Assembly: GCA_030655075.1 (NCBI GenBank)
Contig: JAURWE010000051.1
Coordinates: 62,001 to 126,000 of the forward strand
DNA: 64,000 bases
DNA from: Pararhizobium sp.
GTDB taxonomy: Bacteria > Pseudomonadota > Alphaproteobacteria > Rhizobiales > Rhizobiaceae
Direction: 5' to 3'
The notes beneath the pieces were generated by a model. The model had not been told where the DNA came from. It saw nothing but the letters and a program-made list of their open reading frames with translations, and made no database searches. How positions within the stretch are numbered: the first letter of the stretch is position 1; each line of letters opens with the position of its first letter. Made by a program: the position numbers and the translations under genes. Shown here one piece after another: positions 34,274 to 42,144 of this stretch.

Positions 34274-35082
34274 CGCAGTGCCTGCAAGGCCTCTTCAAGG
34301 CGCGGAAGGCTGGTGCGGATCATCGTGCGCATGGCTGTGAGCGCCTCGACATCCGGCTCGCCGGTCCATTCGTCCATGAAAAATTTCTTGAACTCGATGG
34401 CAATGGCGCAACCGGTCTGGGGAAAATGCTGGTGGATGAACCGTGTCTGTTCACCCTTGCCCTGAAAGGCGATGTTTTCGCGCACATCCATTCGACGACC
34501 GCGAAATTCGAAAGCGGAGAAACAAGCGATCAGCGTGTCGACAAGCGGCGCCCAGCGGCCGCGATCCATCGAAAATGTGCCGATGTTGATTTCAGGCGCG
34601 CCCTGCGGATCGGACGCAGCGCCGTCAGGCCCATTTCGGCGATGATTGTAGCTGTGAATGTCGAGGACGAGGAACGTGCCGTAGCGGCGCTGCAGCCCGG
34701 TGAGAAACCCTTTCAGCATATCGTAGTAATCGTCATGAAAGGAAAGCGAGTCCTCAACCAGATCCGGTGCCGGGCGCTTGGCCCATATATCCACGCCCCA
34801 GGATTGCTCCGGCGTCAGATAGACCGCCTGACCGCGGGCCCGGTTGAGGTCCACTTCGAACCGCGACCGGTGAAAGATCAGCCGGTTCGGCACATCGCGG
34901 ATGGTATATTCGGTAAAGGGATCTTCTTCGCGCAGATAATCAGCGTCCGTGATCGAGAACAGAGCGCGCACCGGATCGCGCACGTGGTGGCCGTTGTGAA
35001 TGGCGGTGCCGACAATCGGCGACAGGCCGGCATGAACAGACCAGAGGTCTCCCGGAACCGTTTCCAGTTTCACATCGTCCAT
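34270..35082 (-). CDS. N-formylglutamate amidohydrolase family protein
   Basis: This 270-residue zinc amidohydrolase belongs to the HutG-like FGase family. The expected motifs are GTAIHNGHHVRDPV (first metal His), FHRSRFEVDLNRARGQAVY, LVLDIHSYNHRRNGPDG (Asp/His) and CAIAIEFKKFFMDEWTGEPD. No other histidine-degradation genes are near. It begins the operon with the QEGLA protein and the ATP-grasp ligase, so it more likely removes an acyl group from a product of that set than takes part in histidine catabolism. The length is typical. Confidence 0.87.
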   Translation of the reverse strand: MDDVKLETVPGDLWSVHAGLSPIVGTAIHNGHHVRDPVRALFSITDADYLREEDPFTEYTIRDVPNRLIFHRSRFEVDLNRARGQAVYLTPEQSWGVDIWAKRPAPDLVEDSLSFHDDYYDMLKGFLTGLQRRYGTFLVLDIHSYNHRRNGPDGAASDPQGAPEINIGTFSMDRGRWAPLVDTLIACFSAFEFRGRRMDVRENIAFQGKGEQTRFIHQHFPQTGCAIAIEFKKFFMDEWTGEPDVEALTAMRTMIRTSLPRLEEALQALR

Positions 35083-35180
35083 GTGCCTGCCATTCCTCCC
35101 CGGACTCTGGATGTCCTAGCGGGGTCCTTGTGCGTATCTTCAAGGTGAGAAATGCGGTTGGGACGGTTTTGTTCCAAACG

Positions 35181-35211
35181 GCCAACAGCAGCGTTGTTGG
35201 CCGCTGTTGGC
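35181..35211. repeat. inverted repeat between convergent-free intergenic ends (possible terminator)
   Basis: GCCAACAGC (35181-35189) and GCTGTTGGC (35203-35211) form a perfect 9-bp stem with a 13-base loop that itself contains TTGTTGGCC. It sits just beyond the stop of the acidic protein gene on the minus strand. There is no good T run, so a terminator role is only possible. Confidence 0.4.
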
Positions 35212-35232
35212 TTGTTCAAGAATTTTCTTCGA

Positions 35233-35493
35233 TCAGATTTCGTCGAACAGGCTGCCTTCGCGCGAAGGATGGCGGCTTATGGCGCGCTCTTCTTCGTCGT
35301 TCGGCAAGGCCTCGTCGCTGTTTTCGTAGGCATCGTCTTCGTCCTCATCCGGTGCGGCACCCGATTCTTCGACCGGCAGGCTGAAATCTTCGTGCGGAAT
35401 GCTGTCGGGAGAGATTTCGTCGCTATCGGGCTCGATCGGCAGGGCCTCGGCTTCGATGGACTCATCCAGGTTGGTTTTTGAGCGCGGATCCAT
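35233..35493 (-). CDS. small acidic, probably disordered protein
   Basis: This 86-residue protein is very rich in Asp, Glu, Ser and Pro (for example PDEDEDDAYENSDEALPNDEEE), with a predicted strongly negative charge and no hydrophobic core or domain. A near-perfect GGAGGATAAAGCCC precedes the ATG, so translation is likely. It lies between the amidohydrolase gene and tRNA-Asp. The function is unknown; such acidic tails often bind basic partners, but nothing here shows which. Confidence 0.65.
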   Translation of the reverse strand: MDPRSKTNLDESIEAEALPIEPDSDEISPDSIPHEDFSLPVEESGAAPDEDEDDAYENSDEALPNDEEERAISRHPSREGSLFDEI

Positions 35494-35648
35494 GGGCTTT
35501 ATCCTCCGATGTTGAGAGGACGGAACTCGTCGCGCTGCCGATTGTTCCTGCGTCAGCGGCGAGGCAAAACAATTAAAAGAGAGTATTGTGTATAATACAG
35601 AGCCCGGACCTTGCCAAAGCTCGCGACGATCGATTTCAGAAACAGAAA

Positions 35649-35725
35649 TGGCGCGAGTGACGGGGCTCGAACCCGCGACCTCCGGCGTGACAGGCCGGCA
35701 CTCTAACCAACTGAGCTACACCCGC
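35649..35725 (-). tRNA. tRNA-Asp (GTC)
   Basis: This is a full 77-base cloverleaf on the minus strand. The acceptor GCGGGTG pairs with CACTCGC, the D arm is GCTCAGTTGGTTAGAGT, the anticodon loop is CCTGTCACG with GTC, the T arm holds GGTTCGAGCC, and the discriminator G is followed by an encoded CCA. Confidence 0.96.
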
Positions 35726-36087
35726 GCATTTCTGATGAAACCCGGCCGAAGCCGTTTTCGTCGTGTCGGAGAAGCGTTTGCCCGTCCGATGAGCGGCTGA
35801 TTAAGGGGTTCGAACCGGAGTGTCAAGCGCGTTCAAAAACAAAATCATGAGGATGCCGGTTTCTTTTCAAAACCACGCCAGCCATCCCCTGCTGCGGAAG
35901 CCGGCACACAAGGCACGCACGCATTTTTGCCTACCCGGTTCACGAAACCAGATATTTTTCACGCATGCCGCCAGCCGTTGTGCACAAGCAAGCGGTGCCG
36001 CCAGCCGGGCAAAAAAAATCGATGAAAGCACATATTCTCTCTTGCGGTTTCAGCCGGATACGCCTAGATCACGGCCACCGCAAAGGC
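35726..36087. other. 362-bp stretch between the two tRNA genes, no gene seen
   Basis: No open frame with a credible start or ribosome site is present. The stretch separates divergent tRNA genes and should contain both their promoters. A run of A and T around 36005-36045 precedes tRNA-Val. Nothing else stands out. Confidence 0.5.
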
Positions 36088-36163
36088 GGGCGATTAGCTC
36101 AGTTGGTAGAGCGCCTCGTTTACACCGAGGATGTCGGCGGTTCGAGTCCGTCATCGCCCACCA
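36088..36163 (+). tRNA. tRNA-Val (TAC)
   Basis: This is a 76-base cloverleaf. The acceptor GGGCGAT pairs with ATCGCCC, the D arm is GCTCAGTTGGTAGAGC, and the anticodon stem is CCTCG/CGAGG around the loop with TAC. The T arm has GGTTCGAGTCC, with an encoded ACCA end. Confidence 0.96.
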
Positions 36164-36225
36164 ATTTCCCCATATAAAGCAAATTTTTGAATGTTGGTGC
36201 CACCTGACGGGTCAGAGCGCCCTGA

Positions 36226-36461
36226 TCAAGTGAGGCCGCAGCATTTCTTCTACTTCTTACCCGAGTCGCACGGGCAAGGATCGTTTCGGCCAGCCTTTGC
36301 CATCAGAGCCGGTGCTGCTGCGCGTGCCATGTTTTGCGGATGGATTGCGATCCTCCCGCAAGATAGCCGTCGATTTGGCTGACAAGCATCGGCTCGTTTT
36401 CATAGGGTAGCTGAGCCAGCTTCTTTTCCAGCAGTGTCAACCGCCGGGGAATCGTAGGCAT
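36226..36461 (-). pseudogene. decayed YecA/UPF0149 gene with SEC-C zinc motif
   Basis: Two pieces of a YecA-type protein remain. From the ATG at 36461 the frame reads MPTIPRRLTLLEKKLAQLPY, then ENEPMLVSQIDGYLAGG, which is the conserved N-terminus of the UPF0149/YecA domain, and then loses similarity and ends at a TGA at 36302. In another frame the C-terminal SEC-C motif appears as AGRNDPCPCDSGKK-stop-KKCCG, where a TAG replaces the usual tyrosine, ending at 36226. The ~100-residue middle of the domain is missing. So there is an internal deletion, a frame change and a nonsense codon. It lies 62 bp beyond tRNA-Val. Confidence 0.72.
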
Positions 36462-36650
36462 CGTCTTTCCAGTTCCAGAGCAAAACTATTTCCATTCGTT
36501 GATCCAACAAGCCGTGATGCGGGTCAAGATCTCGGCAAGAGAGACGTCAGAATCAAGCAGTTTGAGCGTTGCGATCTCAACCCGCCACAAGGTCGAAGAG
36601 GCCGCACCGACTCCGCCACGATACGATTCTCCAAAACCTCGAAAGATTCA
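36462..36650 (-). pseudogene. possible gene remnant upstream of the YecA pseudogene
   Basis: On the minus strand a start-less frame ends at a TAG at 36486 and reads GESYRGGVGAASSTLWRVEI and further LKLLDSDVSLAEILTRITAC then WINEWK. The amino-acid composition looks like a real, amphipathic protein tail, but there is no ATG and no family that I recognise. It may be debris from the same decayed locus or chance. Confidence 0.25.
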
Positions 36651-36663
36651 ATATTTCTAATTG

Positions 36664-36692
36664 TTGACTCTCTGAAACAATCTAAATATGCA
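36664..36692 (+). promoter_or_regulatory. likely sigma70-type promoter of the outer-membrane protein gene
   Basis: TTGACT (36664-36669) and TATGCA (36687-36692) are separated by 17 bp in an AT-rich stretch. The start of transcription would fall near 36699, about 30 bases before the ATG at 36731. Confidence 0.45.
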
Positions 36693-36730
36693 ACTTATAG
36701 GCTATATTTCATGGATTTCGGAGCACCCAG

Positions 36731-37411
36731 ATGAAGCGTATACTGGCAGCAGTCTCGATACTTTTGGCGACGTCTTCGGTGGCCTGCGCGCAGGACGATT
36801 GGTCCGGCCTCTATCTCGGCGTAAACGCAGGGGTTGGCTTCGGACAATTCTCGCATATTCATGAAAACGATCCTGACGACCCGTTTTTCGATGAACGTGT
36901 AAAACAGTCTCCCAACGATTTCATCGGCGGCGGACAGATCGGTTATCGGCATCAGTTCGAGAACATCGTGCTGGGTGCTGAATTGTCGGGCGGCATCTCA
37001 GCCTTGAAGGGTGTCACGACGTTCAATTCCTTCGGCGCCGACCGTCTGCGCGAAATGGAGCTCCAAAATTATGTCAGCGCAACGGCAGAGCTTGGTGTGG
37101 CGCTGGGTGACGGCTGGCTGGCCTCAACCCGGGCTGGTTTTGTCGGCGGCTCGATCAGGACCTTCGGCAAGAACCTCTCCAGAAACATTTATGGCGGCGA
37201 CACGTCGTTCGAGAATGGCTGGACGGTTGGGCTGGGTGTTGAAAAGAAGCTATCCGACAGGGTCAGTTTCGGCGTGAGCTACGACTATATGCGCTTCAAT
37301 GGCTCGGATCGTGTGGTCCCGTGCATCAACGCCGGATGCGATGTCGGCTTTTCCAACGTCGAAGCCGATGTTCACACCGTCCGGGCGCGGTTGAACTTTA
37401 TCGCCTGGTAA
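36731..37411 (+). CDS. outer-membrane beta-barrel protein (Omp25/31-like)
   Basis: This 226-residue protein has a signal peptide (MKRILAAVSILLATSSVACAQ) followed by DDWSGLYLGVNAGVGFGQF, the start typical of the rhizobial/Brucella Omp25-Omp31 barrel family. Alternating polar/hydrophobic strands continue to the end (FGVSYDYMRFNGSD, VHTVRARLNFIAW), with an aromatic C-terminus as expected for BAM-dependent insertion. It is a probable eight-stranded barrel. GGAG lies 7 bases upstream of the ATG. Its AT-richer upstream region differs from neighbours. The function is structural or protective; no enzymatic motif is seen. Confidence 0.82.
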   Translation: MKRILAAVSILLATSSVACAQDDWSGLYLGVNAGVGFGQFSHIHENDPDDPFFDERVKQSPNDFIGGGQIGYRHQFENIVLGAELSGGISALKGVTTFNSFGADRLREMELQNYVSATAELGVALGDGWLASTRAGFVGGSIRTFGKNLSRNIYGGDTSFENGWTVGLGVEKKLSDRVSFGVSYDYMRFNGSDRVVPCINAGCDVGFSNVEADVHTVRARLNFIAW

Positions 37412-37429
37412 GCGACGTCCGGGCAAGCG

Positions 37430-37448
37430 AGGCAGGGCAACCCTGCCT
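37430..37448. terminator. hairpin between convergent genes
   Basis: AGGCAGGG and CCCTGCCT form an 8-bp stem with a CAA loop between the barrel protein and the convergent transporter gene. There is no T run, so efficiency as an intrinsic terminator is doubtful. Confidence 0.4.
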
Positions 37449-37460
37449 TCGCCGCCGCCC

Positions 37461-38411
37461 TCACCCTCTCCGCGCAATCAATATCCCGGCCAGCACCACC
37501 GTGCCGCCCAGCGCCTGCATGGGGCCGACGGGTTCTGACAGAATGATCCAGGCGAGGATGGCGGCGACGACCGGTTGCAGGAGCAGGGTCAGCGACAAGA
37601 AGGCCGGCGGCAGGAAGGCGAGCGCGTAGATGATCAGCCCCTGGCCTGCCGCATGGGCGACGAAGGCGAGGCCGACGACCATGGCCCAGCCAAACAGTGT
37701 CAGCGGAATGAGGCCGGTCTCGTAGAACAGCGCCACGGGCAGCAGGCAGATGGCTGAGGAGACCGTCGTCCAGATGATGATGCGGATGGTGGAAAACCGG
37801 CTGCGCAGATGGCCGATGGACAGCATGTAGGCCGCATAAAACACCGCCGCGACGATCGCCGTGGCGTCGCCTGAAAGGTTGCCACCGCCCAGACCGGCAA
37901 ATCCGCCTTTCAGAATCATCACGCCTGCCAGCGCCGTTGCAAGTCCGAGAAGGAAAATCCGGGTGATATGGGTGCGAAACAGCACCCAGGCGCCGAGCGT
38001 CACGAAGATCGGCGCGAAATTGGCCAGCAGCGTCGCATTGGCAACCGAGGTCATGTGCAGAGACAGGTGCCAGGCGGCCAGATCGGCAGCAAGAAAGACG
38101 CCCGGCAGCGTCAGCAGGACAAAATCACGCCAACCCTCCGGTTTCCGATCGGCCTTTGCCGGTTGCGTGACGCCGGACCAGACGAAGAGCGGCAGCAGCG
38201 CCAGCGCCACCCGCCAGAAGCCTGTCGCCAGCGGGCCAACTTCCGACAGGCGGACGAAGATCGGCGACGCACCAATGGCAACGCCACCGACAAGGAGAGC
38301 AACAAGCGCCAGACGGCTTTTTGAGGACGGGGCGGACAGTGCGGTGTCGGACACGGATGCTTCCAATGCATTTTTGGCGGAATCGGCATGGTGCCGTGCC
38401 ATTTTCGGCAT
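37461..38411 (-). CDS. EamA/DMT family transporter
   Basis: This 316-residue inner-membrane protein has ten predicted helices in two EamA repeats, after a ~30-residue polar leader. Repeat 1 begins LALVALLVGGVAIGASPIFVRLSEVGP, and repeat 2 begins GDATAIVAAVFYAAYMLSIG and ends PVVAAILAWIILSEPVGPMQALGGTVVLAGI. This is the usual layout of drug/metabolite exporters such as RhtA or YdcZ-like proteins. The substrate is unknown. An ATG three codons downstream is an equally possible start. It is a single-gene unit convergent with the barrel gene. Confidence 0.88.
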   Translation of the reverse strand: MPKMARHHADSAKNALEASVSDTALSAPSSKSRLALVALLVGGVAIGASPIFVRLSEVGPLATGFWRVALALLPLFVWSGVTQPAKADRKPEGWRDFVLLTLPGVFLAADLAAWHLSLHMTSVANATLLANFAPIFVTLGAWVLFRTHITRIFLLGLATALAGVMILKGGFAGLGGGNLSGDATAIVAAVFYAAYMLSIGHLRSRFSTIRIIIWTTVSSAICLLPVALFYETGLIPLTLFGWAMVVGLAFVAHAAGQGLIIYALAFLPPAFLSLTLLLQPVVAAILAWIILSEPVGPMQALGGTVVLAGILIARRG

Positions 38412-38566
38412 GCTCTAGCAGAATGCCGGCAGAATGAGCGCCCTATTGCGACGAAACATCCGTAAACATCACCCGTTTTCGCATTGTTCAGTGGGCGTGC
38501 CCAATGCCGCAGTTTGCGCTATCTTCGATTCGGGATGAGACTTTGTGATGAGACGGGGGAGCGCGC

Positions 38567-39076
38567 ATGACGCAGGATCACGACGATGGCAGCCATCACC
38601 ACCACGGCCATGATGATGCGGCGCCGATCGACTGGCGCGAGCATGGCGTCAAGGTCATTCCCGGCGGTTCGCTTGATACAAACACGCCGCAGACGCCGGG
38701 CATGAGCCGGGCTGCGGCCATCAGCAAGGCGCGGGCTGGGGCGGAAAAGATTTGGGCCGGCACTGTCACGATCCACGCCAACGCCAAGACCGGCGCGCAT
38801 CACCATGGCGACCTCGAAAGCATTATCTATGTGGTGAAGGGCAAGGCGCGGATGCGCTGGGGCGAAAAGCTCGAATATGTCGCCGAGGCCGGTCCGGGCG
38901 ATTTCATTTTCGTGCCGCCCTATGTGCCGCACCAGGAGATCAATGCCAGCCGCGACGAGGTGCTCGAATGCGTGCTGGTGCGCTCCGGCCAGGACCCGGT
39001 GGTGGTCAATCTCGAGATCGAACCGGTCGAGGCGCCGGAAGACGTGGCCTGGATCGACCCGATCCACCGGAGCTAG
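38567..39076 (+). CDS. cupin-domain protein with His-rich N-terminus
   Basis: This 169-residue protein has a single cupin barrel. Motif 1 is TGAHHHGDLESIIYVVKGKARMRWG, and motif 2 is GPGDFIFVPPYVPHQEIN, giving the metal-binding His/His/Glu/His set. The first 20 residues contain HHHHGHDD, which may bind metal. No catalytic partner is adjacent, so the reaction is unknown. The start has GGGGAG 6 bases upstream. The gene ends 6 bp from the convergent ABC permease gene. Confidence 0.82.
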   Translation: MTQDHDDGSHHHHGHDDAAPIDWREHGVKVIPGGSLDTNTPQTPGMSRAAAISKARAGAEKIWAGTVTIHANAKTGAHHHGDLESIIYVVKGKARMRWGEKLEYVAEAGPGDFIFVPPYVPHQEINASRDEVLECVLVRSGQDPVVVNLEIEPVEAPEDVAWIDPIHRS

Positions 39077-39082
39077 AATCGT

Positions 39083-39829
39083 TCAGCGTGTTGTCAGCGT
39101 GCCGTTGCGGCGCGCCGCCATGCGCTCGATGGCCGACAGCACGTCGTAGATCAGCACCGCCAGCACCGCGACGATGAGGCCGCCCTGCAGCACGAAGGAC
39201 AGATTGTTGGACAGGAGCCCGGCGATGATGACCTCGCCCAGCGTTTTTGCCGCGACCGTCGAGCCGATGGTGGCGGTGGCAAGGCTGATGACCACCGACA
39301 GGCGGATGCCGCCGAGGATGACCGGCAGCGCCAGGGGCAGCTTGACCTTTACCAGTTGCTGCCAGCCGGTCATGCCGACGCCGCGCGCGGCCTCCATGAC
39401 GGAAGGCGATAATGTGGTGAGCCCCGTCAGCGCATTCTCGAAGATCGGCAGCAGGCCGTAGAGAAACAGGGCGATGAGCGTCGGTTTCTCGCCGAAGCCG
39501 ACGGCCGGAACCGCAAGCGCCAGAACCGCCACCGGTGGAAAGGTCTGGCCGATGTTCACCAGGCTGCGCGACAGCGGCAGGAATTCGGCGCCGATGCGGC
39601 TGGTGACGAGAACGGCGAGCGACACGGCCAGGATCGTGGCGCCGACGGTGGCGATGGCGACGATCTTCAGGTGCGACAGGGTCAGCGACAGGAGACTGCC
39701 CTGGTTGTAGATCACAGGCGCATTGTTTTGCGTCAGCGGCTTTAAAAGCGGTGCGAACCAGTCCGGCTGCAGCAGGAAAGCCACCAGCACGATGAAGATG
39801 GCAATGCGGATCAGCGTGGCAATCTTCAT
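39083..39829 (-). CDS. quaternary-amine ABC transporter permease (OpuB/OsmU-type)
   Basis: This 248-residue inner-membrane permease of the glycine betaine/choline/carnitine class has a BPD_transp_1 fold. The EAA-like loop is GVMEAARGVGMTGWQQLVKVKLPLALPVILGGIR. NIGQTFPPVAVLALAVPAVG and the C-terminal VAVLAVLIYDVLSAIERMAAR are typical of the second permease (YehW/OpuBD-like). Its start overlaps the ATPase stop by 4 bases. It forms a transporter with the ATPase, the other permease and the binding protein just upstream. Confidence 0.88.
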   Translation of the reverse strand: MKIATLIRIAIFIVLVAFLLQPDWFAPLLKPLTQNNAPVIYNQGSLLSLTLSHLKIVAIATVGATILAVSLAVLVTSRIGAEFLPLSRSLVNIGQTFPPVAVLALAVPAVGFGEKPTLIALFLYGLLPIFENALTGLTTLSPSVMEAARGVGMTGWQQLVKVKLPLALPVILGGIRLSVVISLATATIGSTVAAKTLGEVIIAGLLSNNLSFVLQGGLIVAVLAVLIYDVLSAIERMAARRNGTLTTR

Positions 39830-40764
39830 TGCGGCCTCGCGGCGCGCCGGACCAGCGATTCGACGCTGATCTTGCCGAGAATGGCGCCATCGGCGGCAGC
39901 CACCGGCAGAGCGGCATGTCCCGACCAGAGCAGTTCGGCCAGGGCGTCACGCTGGTTCAGGCTCGCCTTGATGGCAGGGCCATCGGCGAAACCGGGCTCG
40001 ACCGCATCGCCTGCCGTTTCGATCGACAGGAGGCGGAAGGGCCGCTCGCTGGCGCCGATCAGCGTTTCGACGAAGGGGGTTGCAGGCTTCACCAGCATTT
40101 CGGCCGGGCTGGCATATTGCACCAGCTTGCCCGCATCCATGACCGCGATCTTGTTGGCGAGATGGAAGGCTTCTTCCATGTCATGCGTCACCAGAATGAT
40201 CGTCGTGCCGAAATGTTTCTGGATCGCCAGCAGGTCCTCCTGCGCCTTGGCACGGATAATCGGGTCGAGCGCGCCGAAGGGCTCGTCCATCAAGAGCACG
40301 TTCGGCTCGGCGGCAAGCGCACGGGCGACGCCGACACGCTGCTGCTGGCCGCCGGAGAGTTCGTGCGGATAACGCGGGCCGAAGGCTTTGGGGTCCAGCT
40401 GGAACAGGGTCAGAAGTTCGGTCACCCGGGCGTCGATGCGGCTCTTCTCCCAGCCGAGCAGCACCGGCACGGTGGCGATGTTCTGGGCGACGGTGCGGTG
40501 TGGAAACAGGCCGTGGCCCTGGATGGCATAACCGATGCGGCGGCGCAGCTCATAGGCGGGTATGGCGCGGTTGTCCTCGCCGTCGAGCTTGATCGTGCCC
40601 GACGTCGGTTCGACAAGCCGGTTGATCATCCTGAGCAATGTCGTCTTGCCCGAGCCTGAGGTGCCGACGATGACCGTCACTGTGCGCGGTTCGACCACCA
40701 GCGACACATCGTCGACCACGGTCGTGCCGTCGTAGCGTTTGGTGATGTTTTCGATCTCGATCAT
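39826..40764 (-). CDS. quaternary-amine ABC transporter ATPase
   Basis: This 312-residue ATPase of the OpuBA/OsmV type has Walker A VGTSGSGKTTLLRM, signature LSGGQQQRVGVARAL, Walker B NVLLMDEPFGALDP and the switch His in VTHDMEEAF. The last ~100 residues hold a CBS-like regulatory tail (LNQRDALAELLWSGHAALPVAAADGAILGKI), which in related systems senses ionic strength. It overlaps both neighbouring permease genes by 4 bases. Confidence 0.9.
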   Translation of the reverse strand: MIEIENITKRYDGTTVVDDVSLVVEPRTVTVIVGTSGSGKTTLLRMINRLVEPTSGTIKLDGEDNRAIPAYELRRRIGYAIQGHGLFPHRTVAQNIATVPVLLGWEKSRIDARVTELLTLFQLDPKAFGPRYPHELSGGQQQRVGVARALAAEPNVLLMDEPFGALDPIIRAKAQEDLLAIQKHFGTTIILVTHDMEEAFHLANKIAVMDAGKLVQYASPAEMLVKPATPFVETLIGASERPFRLLSIETAGDAVEPGFADGPAIKASLNQRDALAELLWSGHAALPVAAADGAILGKISVESLVRRAARPQ

Positions 40765-41927
40765 GCGGACCTGCCCTGCCTGCGGTTTGGAGTTGTCATT
40801 TCGATGACGGCATCGAGGACAATGGCGGCGCCGAAGGCGAGCACCACGGTGGGCACCGCACCGAGCAGCACCAGGTCCATCGCCGTCTGGCCGACACCCT
40901 GGAAGACAAAGACGCCAAAACCACCGCCGCCAATGAGCGCGGCAATGGTGGCAAGGCCAATGTTCTGGACGAGCACGATGCGGATGCCGGTAAGGATGAC
41001 CGGAAAGGCCAACGGAAATTCGACCTTAAACAGCCGCTGACGGTCGGTCATGCCGATGCCGCGCGCCGCCTCGTTGGCATCACGCGGCACACCCGCCAGC
41101 CCGACCACCGTGTTGGCGACGACCGGCAGCAGCGAATAGAGAAACAGCGCCACGAAGGCGGGCGCGACGCCGATGCCGCGAATGCCGATGGCGGCGGCAC
41201 CGGGCACATTCAGTGCGATCCAGCCGAGCGGTGCGATCAAGAGGCCGAAGAGCGCGATCGACGGGATCGTCTGGATGATGTTGAGGACATTCAGCACCCC
41301 TGCCCGCAGCGGCTCGACGCGGTGGCAGAGAATGCCGAGCGGCAGGCCGGCGAGAACGGCGGCCACCAGCGATCCCACCGCCAGCGTCACGTGTTTGCCG
41401 GCTTCGGCCCAAAAACTGTCGGCGCGGCTGGCATATTCCTTGAGGATCGACAGGCCGTTCCAGCTGCCCGACATCAGAATGACCGTGACGACGGCGGCGA
41501 CGGCGGCCAGCATCACGATCCGCACCCAGGGTCTCGGGCGGATGCGGGCAATGGAATCGGCCGCCAGCAGGCTGAAGGCGAAGAGCAGCAGCCAGAAGCC
41601 CGAGGCGGGAGAGACGCGGGCATAGGTATTCTCGGGTGGCGTCAGATAGGTGGCGGCACGGCCGATGAAGACGGCAAGGGCGGCGAGGATGACGAGGCTG
41701 GTGACGAGCCGGACAATGGTCGGGGTTTTGGCAAGTGCGATCAGCGCGGCGACGACGATGAGCGCCAGCAGAGCGTAACCGGCTGCCGGCGGCAGGGATT
41801 CGAGCAGCGTCTTCGGCTCGCCGGCGATGATGCGGTTGGCGCGGAAGGTGGCAAAGGGGGACACCGCCAGCGCATAGGCCGTGATTGCGGCGATGACGAC
41901 GCCCAGCTTGTCGAAACGGATGTTCAT
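40761..41927 (-). CDS. quaternary-amine ABC transporter permease with N-terminal membrane extension
   Basis: This 388-residue permease has an N-terminal half of four or five extra membrane helices (for example YALLALIVVAALIALAKTP, LVILAALAVFIGRAATYL). These precede a normal BPD_transp_1 domain with TLAVGSLVAAVLAGLPLGI and the EAA loop DANEAARGIGMTDRQRLFKVEFPLAFPVIL. That double layout is typical of YehY/OsmY-type osmoprotectant permeases. The ATG at 41927 is preferred over a start 54 bases upstream, which lacks a ribosome site. It follows the binding-protein gene after a 217-bp gap that contains a palindromic repeat. Confidence 0.88.
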   Translation of the reverse strand: MNIRFDKLGVVIAAITAYALAVSPFATFRANRIIAGEPKTLLESLPPAAGYALLALIVVAALIALAKTPTIVRLVTSLVILAALAVFIGRAATYLTPPENTYARVSPASGFWLLLFAFSLLAADSIARIRPRPWVRIVMLAAVAAVVTVILMSGSWNGLSILKEYASRADSFWAEAGKHVTLAVGSLVAAVLAGLPLGILCHRVEPLRAGVLNVLNIIQTIPSIALFGLLIAPLGWIALNVPGAAAIGIRGIGVAPAFVALFLYSLLPVVANTVVGLAGVPRDANEAARGIGMTDRQRLFKVEFPLAFPVILTGIRIVLVQNIGLATIAALIGGGGFGVFVFQGVGQTAMDLVLLGAVPTVVLAFGAAIVLDAVIEMTTPNRRQGRSA

Positions 41928-41978
41928 GAGGTTATGTCCAGCAACGTATTCTCTCGGCCGTTTCGCGGTGGTGGAAAG

Positions 41979-42120
41979 CACCCTGTCACTGCGTGACCTC
42001 TCCTCCTCAAGGGGGGAGATTGGCCGCGAACTTTGTCTGTCCCTAACAATGATAATTGCGAGTGGAAAAGAACGATCTCCCCCATTGAGGGGGAGATGTC
42101 ACGCAGTGACAGAGGGGGGT
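41979..42120. repeat. pair of inverted palindromic repeats (REP/RIME-like) inside the ABC operon
   Basis: A ~45-bp unit at 41979-42023 (CTGTCACTGCGTGACCTCTC and on) is repeated in reverse orientation at 42074-42120 (GAGATGTCACGCAGTGACAG within it), about 50 bp apart. Each unit contains its own CTCC/GGAG hairpin, and the two can also pair with each other. The GTCACTGCGTGAC core is, as I recall, a common interspersed intergenic repeat in Rhizobiaceae and Brucellaceae. It separates the binding-protein gene from the permease gene. Confidence 0.75.
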
Positions 42121-42144
42121 TAAACCCTCTGCAGTCACCTCACC

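Noticed and set aside
35820..36233. 137-codon frame overlapping tRNA-Val
   Set aside because: It runs through the tRNA gene and has no ribosome site or recognisable domain.
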